Assembly (NCBI GenBank): GCA_036490475.1
Contig: DASXDT010000004.1
Coordinates: 87,797 to 148,030 of the forward strand
DNA from: Candidatus Tumulicola sp.
GTDB lineage: Bacteria; Vulcanimicrobiota; Vulcanimicrobiia; Vulcanimicrobiales; Vulcanimicrobiaceae
DNA: 60,234 nucleotides
Direction: 5' to 3'
Under the pieces are notes generated by a model. It was given only the letters and a program-made list of their open reading frames with translations. It ran no database searches and was not told the origin of the DNA. The position numbers and the translations under genes were made by a program. This document shows positions 26,714 to 35,793 of this stretch, piece after piece. Position 1 is the first letter of the stretch. Each line of letters starts with the position of its first letter.

Positions 26714-28129
26714 CTATCGCTCGAAGTCTCGATAGCGACGTAAAAACACACGCGCCGCCGTAGCGTGATCGAGCATCGGCTCGGAATAGGCTCCTGCGGC
26801 GCTCAGGTCGAGCGTTAACTGCGGCGACGTTCCGGAACGCTGCGACAAGAGTTCGGCCGAGGCATGCGCGAGTTCAGGAATCCACTCGCGAACGTAACGG
26901 CCCTCCGGGTCGCTTCGGCGGCGCGCACGCTCCGGATTATATATACGCGGATATTGCGCCATATCGGCGCCCGAGGCGGCGATCCACTGCCAGTTGCCGC
27001 CGGCAAGCACGGGATCGTCTTCCACGAGTTGCCGGTCCCACTCGGTCAATCCAGCCTCCCAATGTATTCCGAGATCGAAGCACAAAAACGACGCGGCCAC
27101 CGCGCGTACGAAGGGATGCATCCAGCCGGTAGACCGCAGTTGGCGAATGCCTGCATCGACCAGCGGAAAACCGGTTTCGCCCGCCGACCAGCGCGATAGG
27201 GCCGCTCCGGATCGCGCGAATGGAAAGGCCCGCATGCGGTCGCGCAACGCGACCGAGCGGCTCTGCGGATAGAAGTGCGCCAGTTGTAAAAAGAAGTCGC
27301 GACGAGCGATGGAGCGGAGAAACGCGCGTCGTGCCGCTCGTGCCGACGCATGCATCGCGGGATCGTCGAGTTGGGACCGAATCTCGCGCGCGATCGTTCG
27401 GGCGGCGATCGTACCGAACGAAAGATCGGCCGACAGGTGCGATGTCTGTGTCATCCACGGATTTTGCGCCGCCGCTTCATAGTCGGCGATCGGACCGGAG
27501 CAAAAAGCATCGAACGCAGCGCGCGCGCGCGCCGCTCCAGCTTGCAATTCCGGCTCGTTCGATCCAAACTCCGAAGGTTGCGGCAGCTCCTCGCCGGCAT
27601 CCGGCGCCTGCGCGAATCGCATCAGCAGCGGATGCTCGTACGAAACGATCGGCACGTCGCTCCACACTTGAAAATACGGACCGAAGGAACGATAGCCGTC
27701 GCCGCCGCCCGTATGCTGCGCGGCGGTTTCTTCGGGTGCGACGGCCGGCGCGTCGTGTACGAGTACGGCGTGCAAGCCCGCTTCTTCGACTCGCGATTGT
27801 AGCCGGTCGTCGGTCTCGGCCGCGCTCGCGCTCCAAGCGATGCCGCCGGCCCCGATGCTTTTTGCGATGTCGAGCAACCCGCGGCCGGCCGTTCCACCAC
27901 GACAAATCGTTAGGCGGCTGCCGAACGCGCGCAAGTCGGCGTCCAGCGAACGCACGGCCCCGCAAAAAAAAGCGGCGCGCCGCGGCGAACGCCGCAGCCG
28001 CTTCGAGAGGTCCGGCTCGATCGAGAGCACCGGGAAAATAGGCCCACGCTGCGCGGCGGCAGCGAGACCGGCATGATCGTCAAGTCGCAGATCGTGCGAA
28101 AAAAGATAGATGAACGGAGTGCCGCTCAT
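26714..28129 (-). CDS. phrB: Deoxyribodipyrimidine photolyase
   Basis: The 471-residue flavoprotein repairs UV-induced pyrimidine dimers with visible light. The N-terminal part has FSHDLRLDDHAGLAAA of the antenna domain. The FAD-binding helical domain carries GETGFPLVDAGIRQL, RAVAASFLCFDLGIHWEAG and GNWQWIAASGADMAQYPRIYNP. The Trp residues of the electron-transfer chain appear in the expected regions. It is the last gene of the minus-strand run that begins at 36605, 46 bases after the anti-sigma gene. Light- or stress-linked control by the neighbouring sigma factor is possible but unproven. Confidence 0.92.
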   Translation of the reverse strand: MSGTPFIYLFSHDLRLDDHAGLAAAAQRGPIFPVLSIEPDLSKRLRRSPRRAAFFCGAVRSLDADLRAFGSRLTICRGGTAGRGLLDIAKSIGAGGIAWSASAAETDDRLQSRVEEAGLHAVLVHDAPAVAPEETAAQHTGGGDGYRSFGPYFQVWSDVPIVSYEHPLLMRFAQAPDAGEELPQPSEFGSNEPELQAGAARARAAFDAFCSGPIADYEAAAQNPWMTQTSHLSADLSFGTIAARTIAREIRSQLDDPAMHASARAARRAFLRSIARRDFFLQLAHFYPQSRSVALRDRMRAFPFARSGAALSRWSAGETGFPLVDAGIRQLRSTGWMHPFVRAVAASFLCFDLGIHWEAGLTEWDRQLVEDDPVLAGGNWQWIAASGADMAQYPRIYNPERARRRSDPEGRYVREWIPELAHASAELLSQRSGTSPQLTLDLSAAGAYSEPMLDHATAARVFLRRYRDFER

Positions 28130-28175
28130 CGGAGCGCGGTTCGGTTAGGCCGCGCCGTTTTCCTGACCGGTGCGG

Positions 28176-29141
28176 CTAGGGCGGGGACTGTCCGTCTTCG
28201 CCGGCCTGAAAGAGAAACGCGTCGTGGTAGACGCCAGCAACGGCTCGTCCGTTGACGGCCCGCGGAACGTACCGCACGCGCATGGCTGCGGCGCACACGG
28301 AATCGTCCAACACTACAAATCCGGACGGCTTGGTGACGGTGCACTTGACCGGGGTTCCGCGATCGTCGACCGACACGTCGACCGCCGTCGTCCCCTCGGC
28401 GTTTTCGTAATAGGCGATTCGCGCGGGTCGCGGCACGATGGCGTGGTCGCCACCGACCGGAGCGACATCGCGGACCACCGACGGCAAGATTGCGAGCGAC
28501 TCGGCGTGCTGGCTTTGCTGCGGAACGTTGGTCGTGCCGGTGTCGGCGACGGTGCGTTCGTCCGACGAGGTCGGCGATTGCGCTGCGGGCGGTTGCGGAT
28601 GCCGGACCGCTACAACGGCTTGTGCGGGGGCATGGCGGAATGCAGGTGCGGGCGCGGACAGTTTGACGACGTTGTGCACGATGATCAATGAGTGCGCTTT
28701 TTCTGCAGCGGGTGCCGCATGCGACTGTCCCCCCGCACCCTTCACAGGATGCGCGACGAAGCCAACTTGGGAATGCAGCGCCGGCACCGGGACGACGGCA
28801 ACCGTCGGGCCGCCGGATCCGGCCGAACCGGCGTGCGGAAACGCGACGATTGCAGCCGCCACGACCGCGACTGCCGCAGCCCCCAATCCCCATGCGAGTC
28901 CGCCGAATTTCCGTCGCTGCGCGCGCAGGGGCGCGATCGCGGGTTGCCAGGTTTCGGCATCGCGTGCGCGGGCCACGAGCCCGGCAGTACGCTCGATCTC
29001 GCGCTCGCCACCGAACGCCTCTACGCACGTCGAGCAATGTGAAAGGTGCAGACGATAGCCGTCGCGCTCGGCCGCGGTTGCCTCGTCGAGGGCGATGGCT
29101 CCAGCTGCGATTTCCGCATCCCGACAAGTTATAACGCTCAC
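28176..29141 (-). CDS. Anti-sigma factor with zinc-binding N-domain and TonB-like C-terminal domain
   Basis: The 321-residue protein starts with a ZAS-type anti-sigma domain: Cys6, then His35, Cys36 and Cys39 in HLSHCSTC. A single membrane segment lies near residues 83-100 (LGAAAVAVVAAAIVAFPHA). A long Pro/Ala-rich periplasmic region follows, and the last 80 residues (TTAVDVSVDDRGTPVKCTVTKPSG, split around the strands) form a TonB_C-like domain. The GTG at 29141 overlaps the sigma stop as GTGA. It should hold the ECF sigma factor at the membrane; the TonB-like end suggests it senses or contacts an envelope protein. Confidence 0.8.
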   Translation of the reverse strand: MSVITCRDAEIAAGAIALDEATAAERDGYRLHLSHCSTCVEAFGGEREIERTAGLVARARDAETWQPAIAPLRAQRRKFGGLAWGLGAAAVAVVAAAIVAFPHAGSAGSGGPTVAVVPVPALHSQVGFVAHPVKGAGGQSHAAPAAEKAHSLIIVHNVVKLSAPAPAFRHAPAQAVVAVRHPQPPAAQSPTSSDERTVADTGTTNVPQQSQHAESLAILPSVVRDVAPVGGDHAIVPRPARIAYYENAEGTTAVDVSVDDRGTPVKCTVTKPSGFVVLDDSVCAAAMRVRYVPRAVNGRAVAGVYHDAFLFQAGEDGQSPP

Positions 29142-29665
29142 GATTGTGCGTTCTCCGCCATCACCGAACGCAGCGTGCGCATCGCCCGGCATACCCGCTG
29201 GCGCACGGCCTCGGGAGTACTGTCGAGCATCGCGGCTGCCTCCTGTGAAGAATACCCGGCATAACTGGTCAAGAGCACCGCAGCGGCTTGCTCGGGTGGG
29301 AGCCGCTTGAGGGCCGATTGGAGATCCAACGAGTCCGCGCCGCTTTCATCGATTCGCCAGGCCGCTCGCTCGGCTTCCCGGTCGAGTGGAAGCATGCGCA
29401 GAATCTTGCGTCGCCGCAAAAACGAGATCGCGCCGTTGGTCGCCGCGCGATAGAGCCATCCGCCGGTCAGTTCGCGCGTCGGGTCGGTCTTCAACATGCG
29501 ATAAGCCGACAAGAAGACGTCCTGCGTCAGATCCAGCGCCGCCTCGGCATCCCCGGTCATTCTCCGGAGGTATCGAGCCAGCTTGACTTGGTAGTCGCGC
29601 ACCATCGATTCAACGCGCGCCTGAGCGGCGTCGCCTGCAGCAGTCCACGAACCAGCCTCGTTCAT
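29138..29665 (-). CDS. ECF-type RNA polymerase sigma factor
   Basis: The 175-residue protein has region 2 (DLTQDVFLSAYRM) and region 4 (LPPEQAAAVLLTSYAGYSSQEAAAML), so it directs RNA polymerase to stress-type promoters. The ATG at 29665 was chosen because GGAGGAG lies 6 bases upstream; the longer frame has no comparable site. It overlaps its anti-sigma gene by four bases. It starts 52 bases after moaA. Autoregulation is usual for such pairs but no promoter was identified. Confidence 0.93.
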   Translation of the reverse strand: MNEAGSWTAAGDAAQARVESMVRDYQVKLARYLRRMTGDAEAALDLTQDVFLSAYRMLKTDPTRELTGGWLYRAATNGAISFLRRRKILRMLPLDREAERAAWRIDESGADSLDLQSALKRLPPEQAAAVLLTSYAGYSSQEAAAMLDSTPEAVRQRVCRAMRTLRSVMAENAQS

Positions 29666-29717
29666 CGCGGCTCCTCCGCCCGTGAAACGTATCGAGAGCC
29701 CTGGCCGTGACATGCCC

Positions 29718-30722
29718 TCATCCGCCTATTTCGGAAAAGGCCCGCAATGTGGCAGCTGCTTCTCCCACACGCAAGTGATGGCGCTCGGGTTTGATGAGCA
29801 TGCCGGCTCGCAATAACCCGGCCAATTCTTCCAGCGTCGCCCCGCGGCGCAGTGGCCCCCGTAGATCCAGCGCGGAATCGCCGAACAAGCAGAGCCGCAA
29901 ACGGCCGTCCGCGGTTAAGCGAACGCGGTTACAGCGATCGCAGTAGTCATGCGACATCGGACTGATCACGCCGACGCAGCCGGCCGCGCCGGAGAAGGCA
30001 AAGTATCGCGCGGGGCCGTTTCCCAGCGGACCGTCGACGGGCGTCAAAGCACGTACGGTCTCGATCCGACTCAACAGCTCGTGCGATGGGACGTACGCCT
30101 CGCGTTGCAGCTCCGCGTTTTCGCGAACCGGCATCAGTTCGATGAAGCGCACCGCGACCTCACGATCGAGGGTCAGTTCGGAAAACGCCTCGATTTCATC
30201 GTCGTTGTATCCACGCATCACAACGCAGTTGATTTTGACGCCGACGCCGCGATCGAGAGCGGCATCGATGCCGTCCAGCACGCGGTTCAACCCGGGGCGC
30301 CGGGCGATGCGCTCGAACCGGTCAGCACGTAGCGTGTCGAGCGAAACGTTGACGCGTGAGAGTCCCGCAGCGTGCAAGTCGTCGAGCTGCTCCTTTAACA
30401 GCAACCCGTTGGTCGATAACGCGACTTCTTCGATCCCGTCGATCGCAGTCAGCATGGCGACGAGCTGGTGCAGTTTGGGGCGAACGAGCGGCTCGCCACC
30501 CGTCAGCCGAATCGATCGAACGCCGGAGGCTGCAGCCGCCCGCGCGATCGCGGCGATCTCGCTATACGTTAGAACTTCGTCGCGTGCTAGCCATGGCAAT
30601 CCGGCTTCGGGCATGCAGTATACGCATCGCAGGTTGCACTTATCGGTGACGGAGACGCGCAGATAATCGATTCGGCGGCGAAACCCGTCGGCCAGCGGCG
30701 CGACCAGATCGATGGTCGTCAT
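29718..30722 (-). CDS. moaA: GTP 3',8-cyclase, molybdenum cofactor biosynthesis
   Basis: The 334-residue radical SAM enzyme begins molybdopterin synthesis from GTP. The radical SAM cluster ligands Cys29, Cys33 and Cys36 are in CNLRCVYC, followed by MPEAGLPWL. The second cluster is bound by CDRCNRVRLTADGRLRLC near residue 255. The C-terminal end lacks the double-Gly tail of some MoaA proteins. It overlaps the LolA-like gene by ATGA and lies in a run with moaD, moaE and moeB. Confidence 0.95.
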   Translation of the reverse strand: MTTIDLVAPLADGFRRRIDYLRVSVTDKCNLRCVYCMPEAGLPWLARDEVLTYSEIAAIARAAAASGVRSIRLTGGEPLVRPKLHQLVAMLTAIDGIEEVALSTNGLLLKEQLDDLHAAGLSRVNVSLDTLRADRFERIARRPGLNRVLDGIDAALDRGVGVKINCVVMRGYNDDEIEAFSELTLDREVAVRFIELMPVRENAELQREAYVPSHELLSRIETVRALTPVDGPLGNGPARYFAFSGAAGCVGVISPMSHDYCDRCNRVRLTADGRLRLCLFGDSALDLRGPLRRGATLEELAGLLRAGMLIKPERHHLRVGEAAATLRAFSEIGG

Positions 30723-31342
30723 TGCGAAAAGGTACTGTCGCTGATCTGCGGATTGATCTTGTAGCGATCGATCGTCGATGTGATGTCGGCCGTGTAACCG
30801 GGCTCGTCGACGTGTCCGTTTTGGGCCGCAACGAGAACGTTTCCGTCGACCGTCGTGTAGTGGTTCGTCAGCTCCGCGTAGCCGCCGTTAACGTAGTTCC
30901 ATCGAAGCCATTGTACGGTCGCGTGGCGATCGCTGGCGCGCGCGTCGATATGATCGACGTTACCCTGCTTGCGCGGCTTCAGCCGGTACGTGGTGATCGT
31001 TCCATCGTCCGACACGACTTTGACGTCGTATAGGTCGAGCCATCGCGACGGAGGCTCGATGTGCGCGTAGAGCTTATCGAACTGTTGGGCGACGGCCGGA
31101 ACGCCACTGCTGAAGACCACTTTATCTTGATCGGGCGCCCGGTGATAGTACGTACCTTCCAGTGCGAAGTTCATGAACGGAAACGATTTCATCGCGACGT
31201 TCACGTGCACGTCGGCGGTAAAGGTACGAAGGTTCGGATTGACGGCCGCCATGCGGGCAATCAGATCGTCTTGCGCTTTCGCAGGCGCGGTCAGCCAGAC
31301 GGTGAGGGACGCAATCGCCAACAGGGCCGGAACGTACTTCAA
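30719..31342 (-). CDS. Secreted LolA-like protein
   Basis: The 207-residue product has an N-terminal signal (YVPALLAIASLTVWLTAPAKA) with an AKA cleavage site. The mature part consists of alternating beta strands (TADVHVNVAMKSFP, LEGTYYHRAPDQDKVVF) in a LolA/LolB-like pattern for lipoprotein-binding folds. A TTG start at 31342 has AGGAG seven bases upstream and overlaps the queG stop as TTGA. Binding of a lipid or lipoprotein is inferred from the fold only. Its place inside a cofactor operon is odd. Confidence 0.6.
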   Translation of the reverse strand: MKYVPALLAIASLTVWLTAPAKAQDDLIARMAAVNPNLRTFTADVHVNVAMKSFPFMNFALEGTYYHRAPDQDKVVFSSGVPAVAQQFDKLYAHIEPPSRWLDLYDVKVVSDDGTITTYRLKPRKQGNVDHIDARASDRHATVQWLRWNYVNGGYAELTNHYTTVDGNVLVAAQNGHVDEPGYTADITSTIDRYKINPQISDSTFSQ

Positions 31343-32493
31343 GAGGCACTCCTTACGGATGGGGCGCGAGCCCGCAACGCGTCGTCTATTTCTTCACATA
31401 CTTCGATATCAGTTTCCACTGAGCGGCGCCTGCGTAACGCGTCCATGCCGGCCGGCGCCCCGATCCGGCCAAGCGCCCACGCTGCGTGGCCGCGGACCAA
31501 CGGATGGGGATCGCCCTCGAGCGCTCGAGCGAGCGCCGGAATGGCGGCCCGGTCGAGGCTGTTGCCGAGCGCCACCGCGGCATTGCGCCGCAACACGGCG
31601 GCGCCTCGCCAACCCATCGCAGTCGCTCGATACCGGCGCTTGAATGCGCCCGATCGTAGTTCCAGCATCTCCAACAGCGACGGTTCGGCCGCGCGTGGGT
31701 CGAGCGGCAACGCGTTGGAATCACCGGCGTCGCCGGCCAAACGCGTTGGCGGACAAACTTCCTGACACGTGTCGCAGCCCCACACCCACTGCCCGACGAG
31801 CGGTCGCAGGTCGCGCGGTATCGCGTCGGTACGTTGTGTCAAATCCGAGATGCAACGCCGCGCGTCGATCGTGTAGTCGCCCCGTAAGGCGCCCGTCGGG
31901 CAGGCTGCGACGCAGCGAGAACACTCCCCGCACGACGTTTTCAGCGGCGCGTCGGGCTCGATTTCAACCGTCGAAAACACTTCGCCCAAAAAGACGTACG
32001 AGCCGAGCTTGGGAGCGATCAAGTTGGTATGCTTGCCGATCCATCCGAGTCCGGCGCGCGCGGCGAAGGCGCGTTCGCTCAGCGGACGCGTATCGCAGGC
32101 TAAGGTCGCGACCGGTCTGCCGCACGCCACGTCGAGCGCGCCGGCGATACGTTGCAGAGCGGTTCGAACGCGCGAGTGATAGTCGCTCGACCACGCATAG
32201 TTCGAAACGCGCCCGGACAACGAATCGCGGCCGCGTGGCGGCGATGACGCGTACGCAAACGCGCAGCAAATTACGCTGCGCGCGCCGTCTGCGATGGTCG
32301 ACGGGTCCGATGCCCGCTCGGCATAGGCGTCGTCGTAGCCCCACGTTTCCAAATCGCCGCGAGCAAACGACTCACGCATGTGTCGTCGCGCGCCAAGGTC
32401 CGGCGTGGCGGACGTGACGCGGACCGCGCCGGCCCCCGCAGCGCGCGCCGCATCGACCGCTATGCGCTTGAGCGCGAAGCGTTCGTCGTTCAC
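31339..32493 (-). CDS. queG: Epoxyqueuosine reductase
   Basis: The 384-residue B12-dependent iron-sulfur enzyme makes queuosine in tRNA. The catalytic region has KHTNLIAPKLGSYVFLGE. Two ferredoxin-like clusters are bound by CGECSRCVAACP and by CDTCQEVCP. The last 100 residues are HEAT-like repeats (AVALGNSLDRAAIPALARAL; HPLVRGHAAWALGRIG), which bind tRNA in QueG. A GTG at 32493 overlaps the aldo/keto reductase stop. Length and motifs are complete. The adenosyltransferase at 10658 is a separate B12 link. Confidence 0.95.
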   Translation of the reverse strand: MNDERFALKRIAVDAARAAGAGAVRVTSATPDLGARRHMRESFARGDLETWGYDDAYAERASDPSTIADGARSVICCAFAYASSPPRGRDSLSGRVSNYAWSSDYHSRVRTALQRIAGALDVACGRPVATLACDTRPLSERAFAARAGLGWIGKHTNLIAPKLGSYVFLGEVFSTVEIEPDAPLKTSCGECSRCVAACPTGALRGDYTIDARRCISDLTQRTDAIPRDLRPLVGQWVWGCDTCQEVCPPTRLAGDAGDSNALPLDPRAAEPSLLEMLELRSGAFKRRYRATAMGWRGAAVLRRNAAVALGNSLDRAAIPALARALEGDPHPLVRGHAAWALGRIGAPAGMDALRRRRSVETDIEVCEEIDDALRARAPSVRSAS

Positions 32494-33326
32494 AGCGTTG
32501 GAAGCCGGCGAGCGTCACCCGCCGGAAACGCTGCGTCGATCGCGGCGATGTCGTCATCGTCTAGCCGTAGGTCGGCGGCGCCGGCATTTTCCTCGACGTG
32601 CGCGACCTGCGATGCTTTCGGTATCGCGAACGTGTTTTCGAACCGAGTGAGGAAGGCCAGTATGACCTGGCGAACGGTCGCCGCGCGTTTGGTGGCAACA
32701 CGGTCGAGGACGTTCGAATGCGGGAAGCTCCCACGTCCGAACGGCGTGTACCCGACGATCGCGATGCCGCGTTCGAGTGCAGCCGGAATGACGCGGCGTT
32801 CGACCGTGCGCTCGCGCAGATGATACAGCACTTGATTGCACGCGAGCGGAATACCGTCGAGATAGGACGCCGCTTGCAACATTTCCGGCACGTCGAAATT
32901 ACTGACGCCGACGAACCGGGCTTTCCCATCGACGACTAAACGCGCCATGGCACGCATCGTTTCCTCGAGCGGATCCTCGGCCGGCCAGTGCAGTAAGTAT
33001 AAGTCGACGTAGTCCATTCGCAACCGGCGCAGGCTTCGATCGGCGGCGTCGAGGGTTCCACGGTAGGATGCGTTGGACGGCAGCACTTTGGTCGTAACGA
33101 ACAAACGCGCACGTTCCACGCCCTCCAGCGCCGTGCCGAGAAATTCCTCGACGCGACCGGAACCGTACATTTCTGCGGTGTCGATGTGCGTCATTCCGAG
33201 ATCGATGCCGCGACGAATCGCGCGCGTCGCTTCCTTCGACGCCGCGCCCCGTTCGGGAACATCCCACGTGCCCTGCCCGATCGTCGCCACGCGAACGCCC
33301 GATGTTCCAAACGGCTTGTCCGTCAT
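32490..33326 (-). CDS. Aldo/keto reductase
   Basis: The 278-residue NADPH-dependent reductase has Asp49 and Tyr54 in HIDTAEMYGSG, a Lys in FVTTKVLP near residue 81, and the His in LYLLHWP, the four catalytic residues of the family. GVSNFD and the NADPH-binding IPKASQVAHVEEN region are also present. The substrate is unknown. The frame continues upstream as an open stretch of 239 codons, but this is antisense-like sequence within the moeB gene. The ATG at 33326 overlaps the moeB stop as ATGA. Confidence 0.9.
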   Translation of the reverse strand: MTDKPFGTSGVRVATIGQGTWDVPERGAASKEATRAIRRGIDLGMTHIDTAEMYGSGRVEEFLGTALEGVERARLFVTTKVLPSNASYRGTLDAADRSLRRLRMDYVDLYLLHWPAEDPLEETMRAMARLVVDGKARFVGVSNFDVPEMLQAASYLDGIPLACNQVLYHLRERTVERRVIPAALERGIAIVGYTPFGRGSFPHSNVLDRVATKRAATVRQVILAFLTRFENTFAIPKASQVAHVEENAGAADLRLDDDDIAAIDAAFPAGDARRLPTL

Positions 33327-34420
33327 ACGATACGCTCCGATTCGTGCCGCGCCGCCGCGTACGCCAGCAACCCGCCGCGCAGATGCGCGACCCGTTGCAC
33401 GCCTGCGGCTTGTAATCGCTCGGCGGCCCATCGCGATTTCACCCCGATGCGACACGCGACGACGTACGCGCGACGCATGTCGAGCTCGTTCAATCTCGAC
33501 TCGAGCTGCGAAAACGGAATCGCAATCGCACCGTCGATGCTTCCCAAAACGGCCTCGTGCGGCTCGCGAATATCGAGTAACGACGCCGAACGTAACGCTT
33601 CGTCCAGCTCGCGTACTTCGACCTCGACGACTTCGGGTGCGCCGCCGTCGGCGATGCGTAATTCGTGAATCTCCGGATGGTCTCCGCACACGGCGCATTG
33701 CGGGTCGCGCTCGAAACGGATCTCTCGCACGCCGGCCGCGGCGCCATCGAAGAGGAGCATTCGGCCGTACAACGGCGCTCCCGCGCGCGCGAGGATTTTC
33801 AACGCTTCGTTCGCCTGCCACGCGCCCAGGATGGCTGCAACCGAACCGACGACACCGGCTTCCGCACATCCACCAGCGGCTCCGGCGGGCGGTTGCGGAT
33901 AGAGGCATCGGTAACACGGGCCGCCAGCCGCAAACACCGACAAGGTTCCCTCGAAACGAAAGATCGATGCCGATACGTCGGGACGGCCCTCGAGCACGCA
34001 CGCATCGTTGACTGCGTACCGCGCCGTGAAGCGATCGGTGCAATCCAGCACCACGTCGTGGTCGCGAACCAAACGTCGTCCGTTACGTTCGCCGAACGCT
34101 TCGTCGATCGCATACACGTCGACTCGGGGGTTAAGCTCGCGGAGACGTTTTGCCGCGGTCGATGCTTTCGGGCGACCCACGTCGGCAGTCGTGTAAATCG
34201 TTTGACGATGGAGATTGGTTTCGTCGACGGTGTCGGGATCGATCACGGTGATGCGTCCGACTCCGGCAGCCGCCAATACTTGCAATGCCGGCGATCCTAA
34301 TCCGCCGGCACCGACCGTCAACACCGACGACGCCATCAACCGCTCTTGACCCGCGACACCGATTTCCGGAACCAACAGTTGCCGGCTATATCGGCGAACC
34401 GCCCCTGCGTCGATCGTCAC
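33323..34420 (-). CDS. moeB: ThiF/MoeB adenylyltransferase with C-terminal rhodanese domain
   Basis: The 365-residue protein has an E1-like domain: RYSRQLLVPEIG, the nucleotide loop GAGGLGSPALQVLAAAGVG, DETNLHRQ and a zinc site with CYRC and CAVC. Residues 260-365 are a rhodanese domain with its active Cys in VVACRIGVKS. Such MoeBR proteins activate the C-terminal Gly-Gly of MoaD and can supply the sulfur. Here moaD lies three genes upstream, which supports that role. The GTG at 34420 forms GTGA with the hydrolase stop. Confidence 0.92.
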   Translation of the reverse strand: MTIDAGAVRRYSRQLLVPEIGVAGQERLMASSVLTVGAGGLGSPALQVLAAAGVGRITVIDPDTVDETNLHRQTIYTTADVGRPKASTAAKRLRELNPRVDVYAIDEAFGERNGRRLVRDHDVVLDCTDRFTARYAVNDACVLEGRPDVSASIFRFEGTLSVFAAGGPCYRCLYPQPPAGAAGGCAEAGVVGSVAAILGAWQANEALKILARAGAPLYGRMLLFDGAAAGVREIRFERDPQCAVCGDHPEIHELRIADGGAPEVVEVEVRELDEALRSASLLDIREPHEAVLGSIDGAIAIPFSQLESRLNELDMRRAYVVACRIGVKSRWAAERLQAAGVQRVAHLRGGLLAYAAARHESERIV

Positions 34421-35139
34421 GGCCGGGGATGCAGTCGATCCAACCACTGCAACACTGCGGCCCGCGAGCGCTCTCCCGCGTAGGTATGGTCGCTATCGAT
34501 GGTTACGAATGTTTTCGGCTCGGGGGCTCGTTCGAAGAGTTCGCGTACGCTCGACGGGCTGACCATCGCATCGCGATCGGCCGATACATAGAGCACGGGA
34601 CGGCCGGCGAGCTTGGGCAGAAGCCGTTCGTAGGTGCGATCGATGCCGGCGACCAGCTCTTGCAGCGTCACGCCGTCGACGTAGCTCGAGCGAAAGTCGG
34701 TCGCGCCGGCTTGGCGCAACGCGTTTAATGACGTCGGACGGCCGAAACCGGTCGCGATTGCGACGCATCCGGTTATCTCTGAATCGAGCGCCGTCGTAAA
34801 CAGCGCGGTCATTCCGCCCATGCTGTGGCCCATCGCATACGTGGTCGTTTCGCCACGATCGCGGGCGAATCGAACGACCGCCGACATCGCCGCAGTGCAG
34901 TCGTCGATTCCGCGCAACACACCACCGCTGGCGCCGAGCTTGTGGCCGGGAAAATCCAAACTGAAGACGCCGAAGCCGTGGCTGGCGAGAAACGCACACA
35001 GAAAATCTAGATTGTGCTTGCTCGAAGAATAGCCGTGTCCGGCAACGATCGACACACCGCGCGCCCGACGCGGCTCGTACCGCAACACCGTAACGCCATT
35101 TTCGGGAGCCGGAACGCGCAGCAGTTCGACGTCGGGCAT
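34417..35139 (-). CDS. Alpha/beta hydrolase
   Basis: The 240-residue protein has the serine hydrolase nucleophile elbow GHSMGG (about residue 100), an oxyanion GHGYSSSK motif near the start, an Asp in SADRDAMVSP and a C-terminal His in DSDHTYAGE. The substrate is unknown; the cap is short. The start ATG at 35139 is one base after the moaE stop. It sits between moaE and moeB, so it may merely be carried in the operon. Confidence 0.85.
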   Translation of the reverse strand: MPDVELLRVPAPENGVTVLRYEPRRARGVSIVAGHGYSSSKHNLDFLCAFLASHGFGVFSLDFPGHKLGASGGVLRGIDDCTAAMSAVVRFARDRGETTTYAMGHSMGGMTALFTTALDSEITGCVAIATGFGRPTSLNALRQAGATDFRSSYVDGVTLQELVAGIDRTYERLLPKLAGRPVLYVSADRDAMVSPSSVRELFERAPEPKTFVTIDSDHTYAGERSRAAVLQWLDRLHPRP

Positions 35140-35140
35140 G

Positions 35141-35554
35141 TTAGCCGTTGGCCTTCCAGAGCGCACGGCCGTCGGCGTACATCTCGCGCTTCCAAATAGC
35201 CGCTCGCGCTTTGACCGCATCGATGGCGAATTCGCACGCCGCAAAAGCGGCCTTTCTATGCACGGATGCGGCGCAAACGGTGACCGCAATTTCGCCCGCT
35301 GCTACGCGTCCGACACGGTGCGCAATCGCCAAACGCACGTTACCGAACCGGGCCGTAACTTCGATGGCGATGGAATCGAACTCAGAGAGCGCCAGCGATT
35401 CGTACGCTTCGTACTCCAACGCAGCAACCGCACGGCCATCTTCGGTGTCGCGAACGATGCCCACGAACGTCACGACGCCGCCAAAGCCCGGCGCTCGGAC
35501 CCGGTCCTCAACGGCGCGCGGCTCGATTGCGGCGCTATCGATGCTCATGCTCAT
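35141..35554 (-). CDS. moaE: Molybdopterin synthase large subunit
   Basis: The 137-residue protein matches MoaE, with FGGVVTFVGIVRD near residue 24, LEYEAYESLALSEF and a His-Arg-Val-Gly loop (IAHRVGRVAAGE). The C-terminal active-site loop has VHRKAAFAACEFAIDAVKARAAIWKRE. With MoaD it inserts two sulfurs into precursor Z to make molybdopterin. The ATG overlaps the moaD stop as ATGA. Confidence 0.95.
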   Translation of the reverse strand: MSMSIDSAAIEPRAVEDRVRAPGFGGVVTFVGIVRDTEDGRAVAALEYEAYESLALSEFDSIAIEVTARFGNVRLAIAHRVGRVAAGEIAVTVCAASVHRKAAFAACEFAIDAVKARAAIWKREMYADGRALWKANG

Positions 35555-35793
35555 CCGCCGCCTACCGGCGGTAAGATCGCGAGTTCTTGTCCATCACATA
35601 AACCGTACTCAGGGCGGGTCAACGCGCCATCCACTGCAAAGCGCACCGACGCGCTCAATTCGGAGAGTTCGGGAATTGCGGTAACGAGCTGCGCCCACGC
35701 ATCGGCGATGGAAGCGCCGTCGGCCACGGATACCTGGCCGCGGTCCCCGAGCAATTCGCGCGCTCGCGCAAACCCCACGACGCGAACGGTCAT
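35551..35793 (-). CDS. moaD: Molybdopterin synthase sulfur-carrier subunit
   Basis: The 80-residue beta-grasp protein ends in PPVGGG, the Gly-Gly tail that MoeB adenylates and thiolates. The N-terminal strand is VRVVGFARARELLG, and VDGALTRPEYGLCDGQELAILPPVGGG-like elements follow (split by turns). It fits exactly between moaE and the HAD gene with four-base overlaps on both sides. Confidence 0.95.
   Translation of the reverse strand: MTVRVVGFARARELLGDRGQVSVADGASIADAWAQLVTAIPELSELSASVRFAVDGALTRPEYGLCDGQELAILPPVGGG

Noticed and set aside
33327-34043. N-terminal extension of the aldo/keto reductase
   Set aside because: It overlaps the moeB-rhodanese gene in another frame and is Arg-rich; the ATG at 33326 gives the normal family length.
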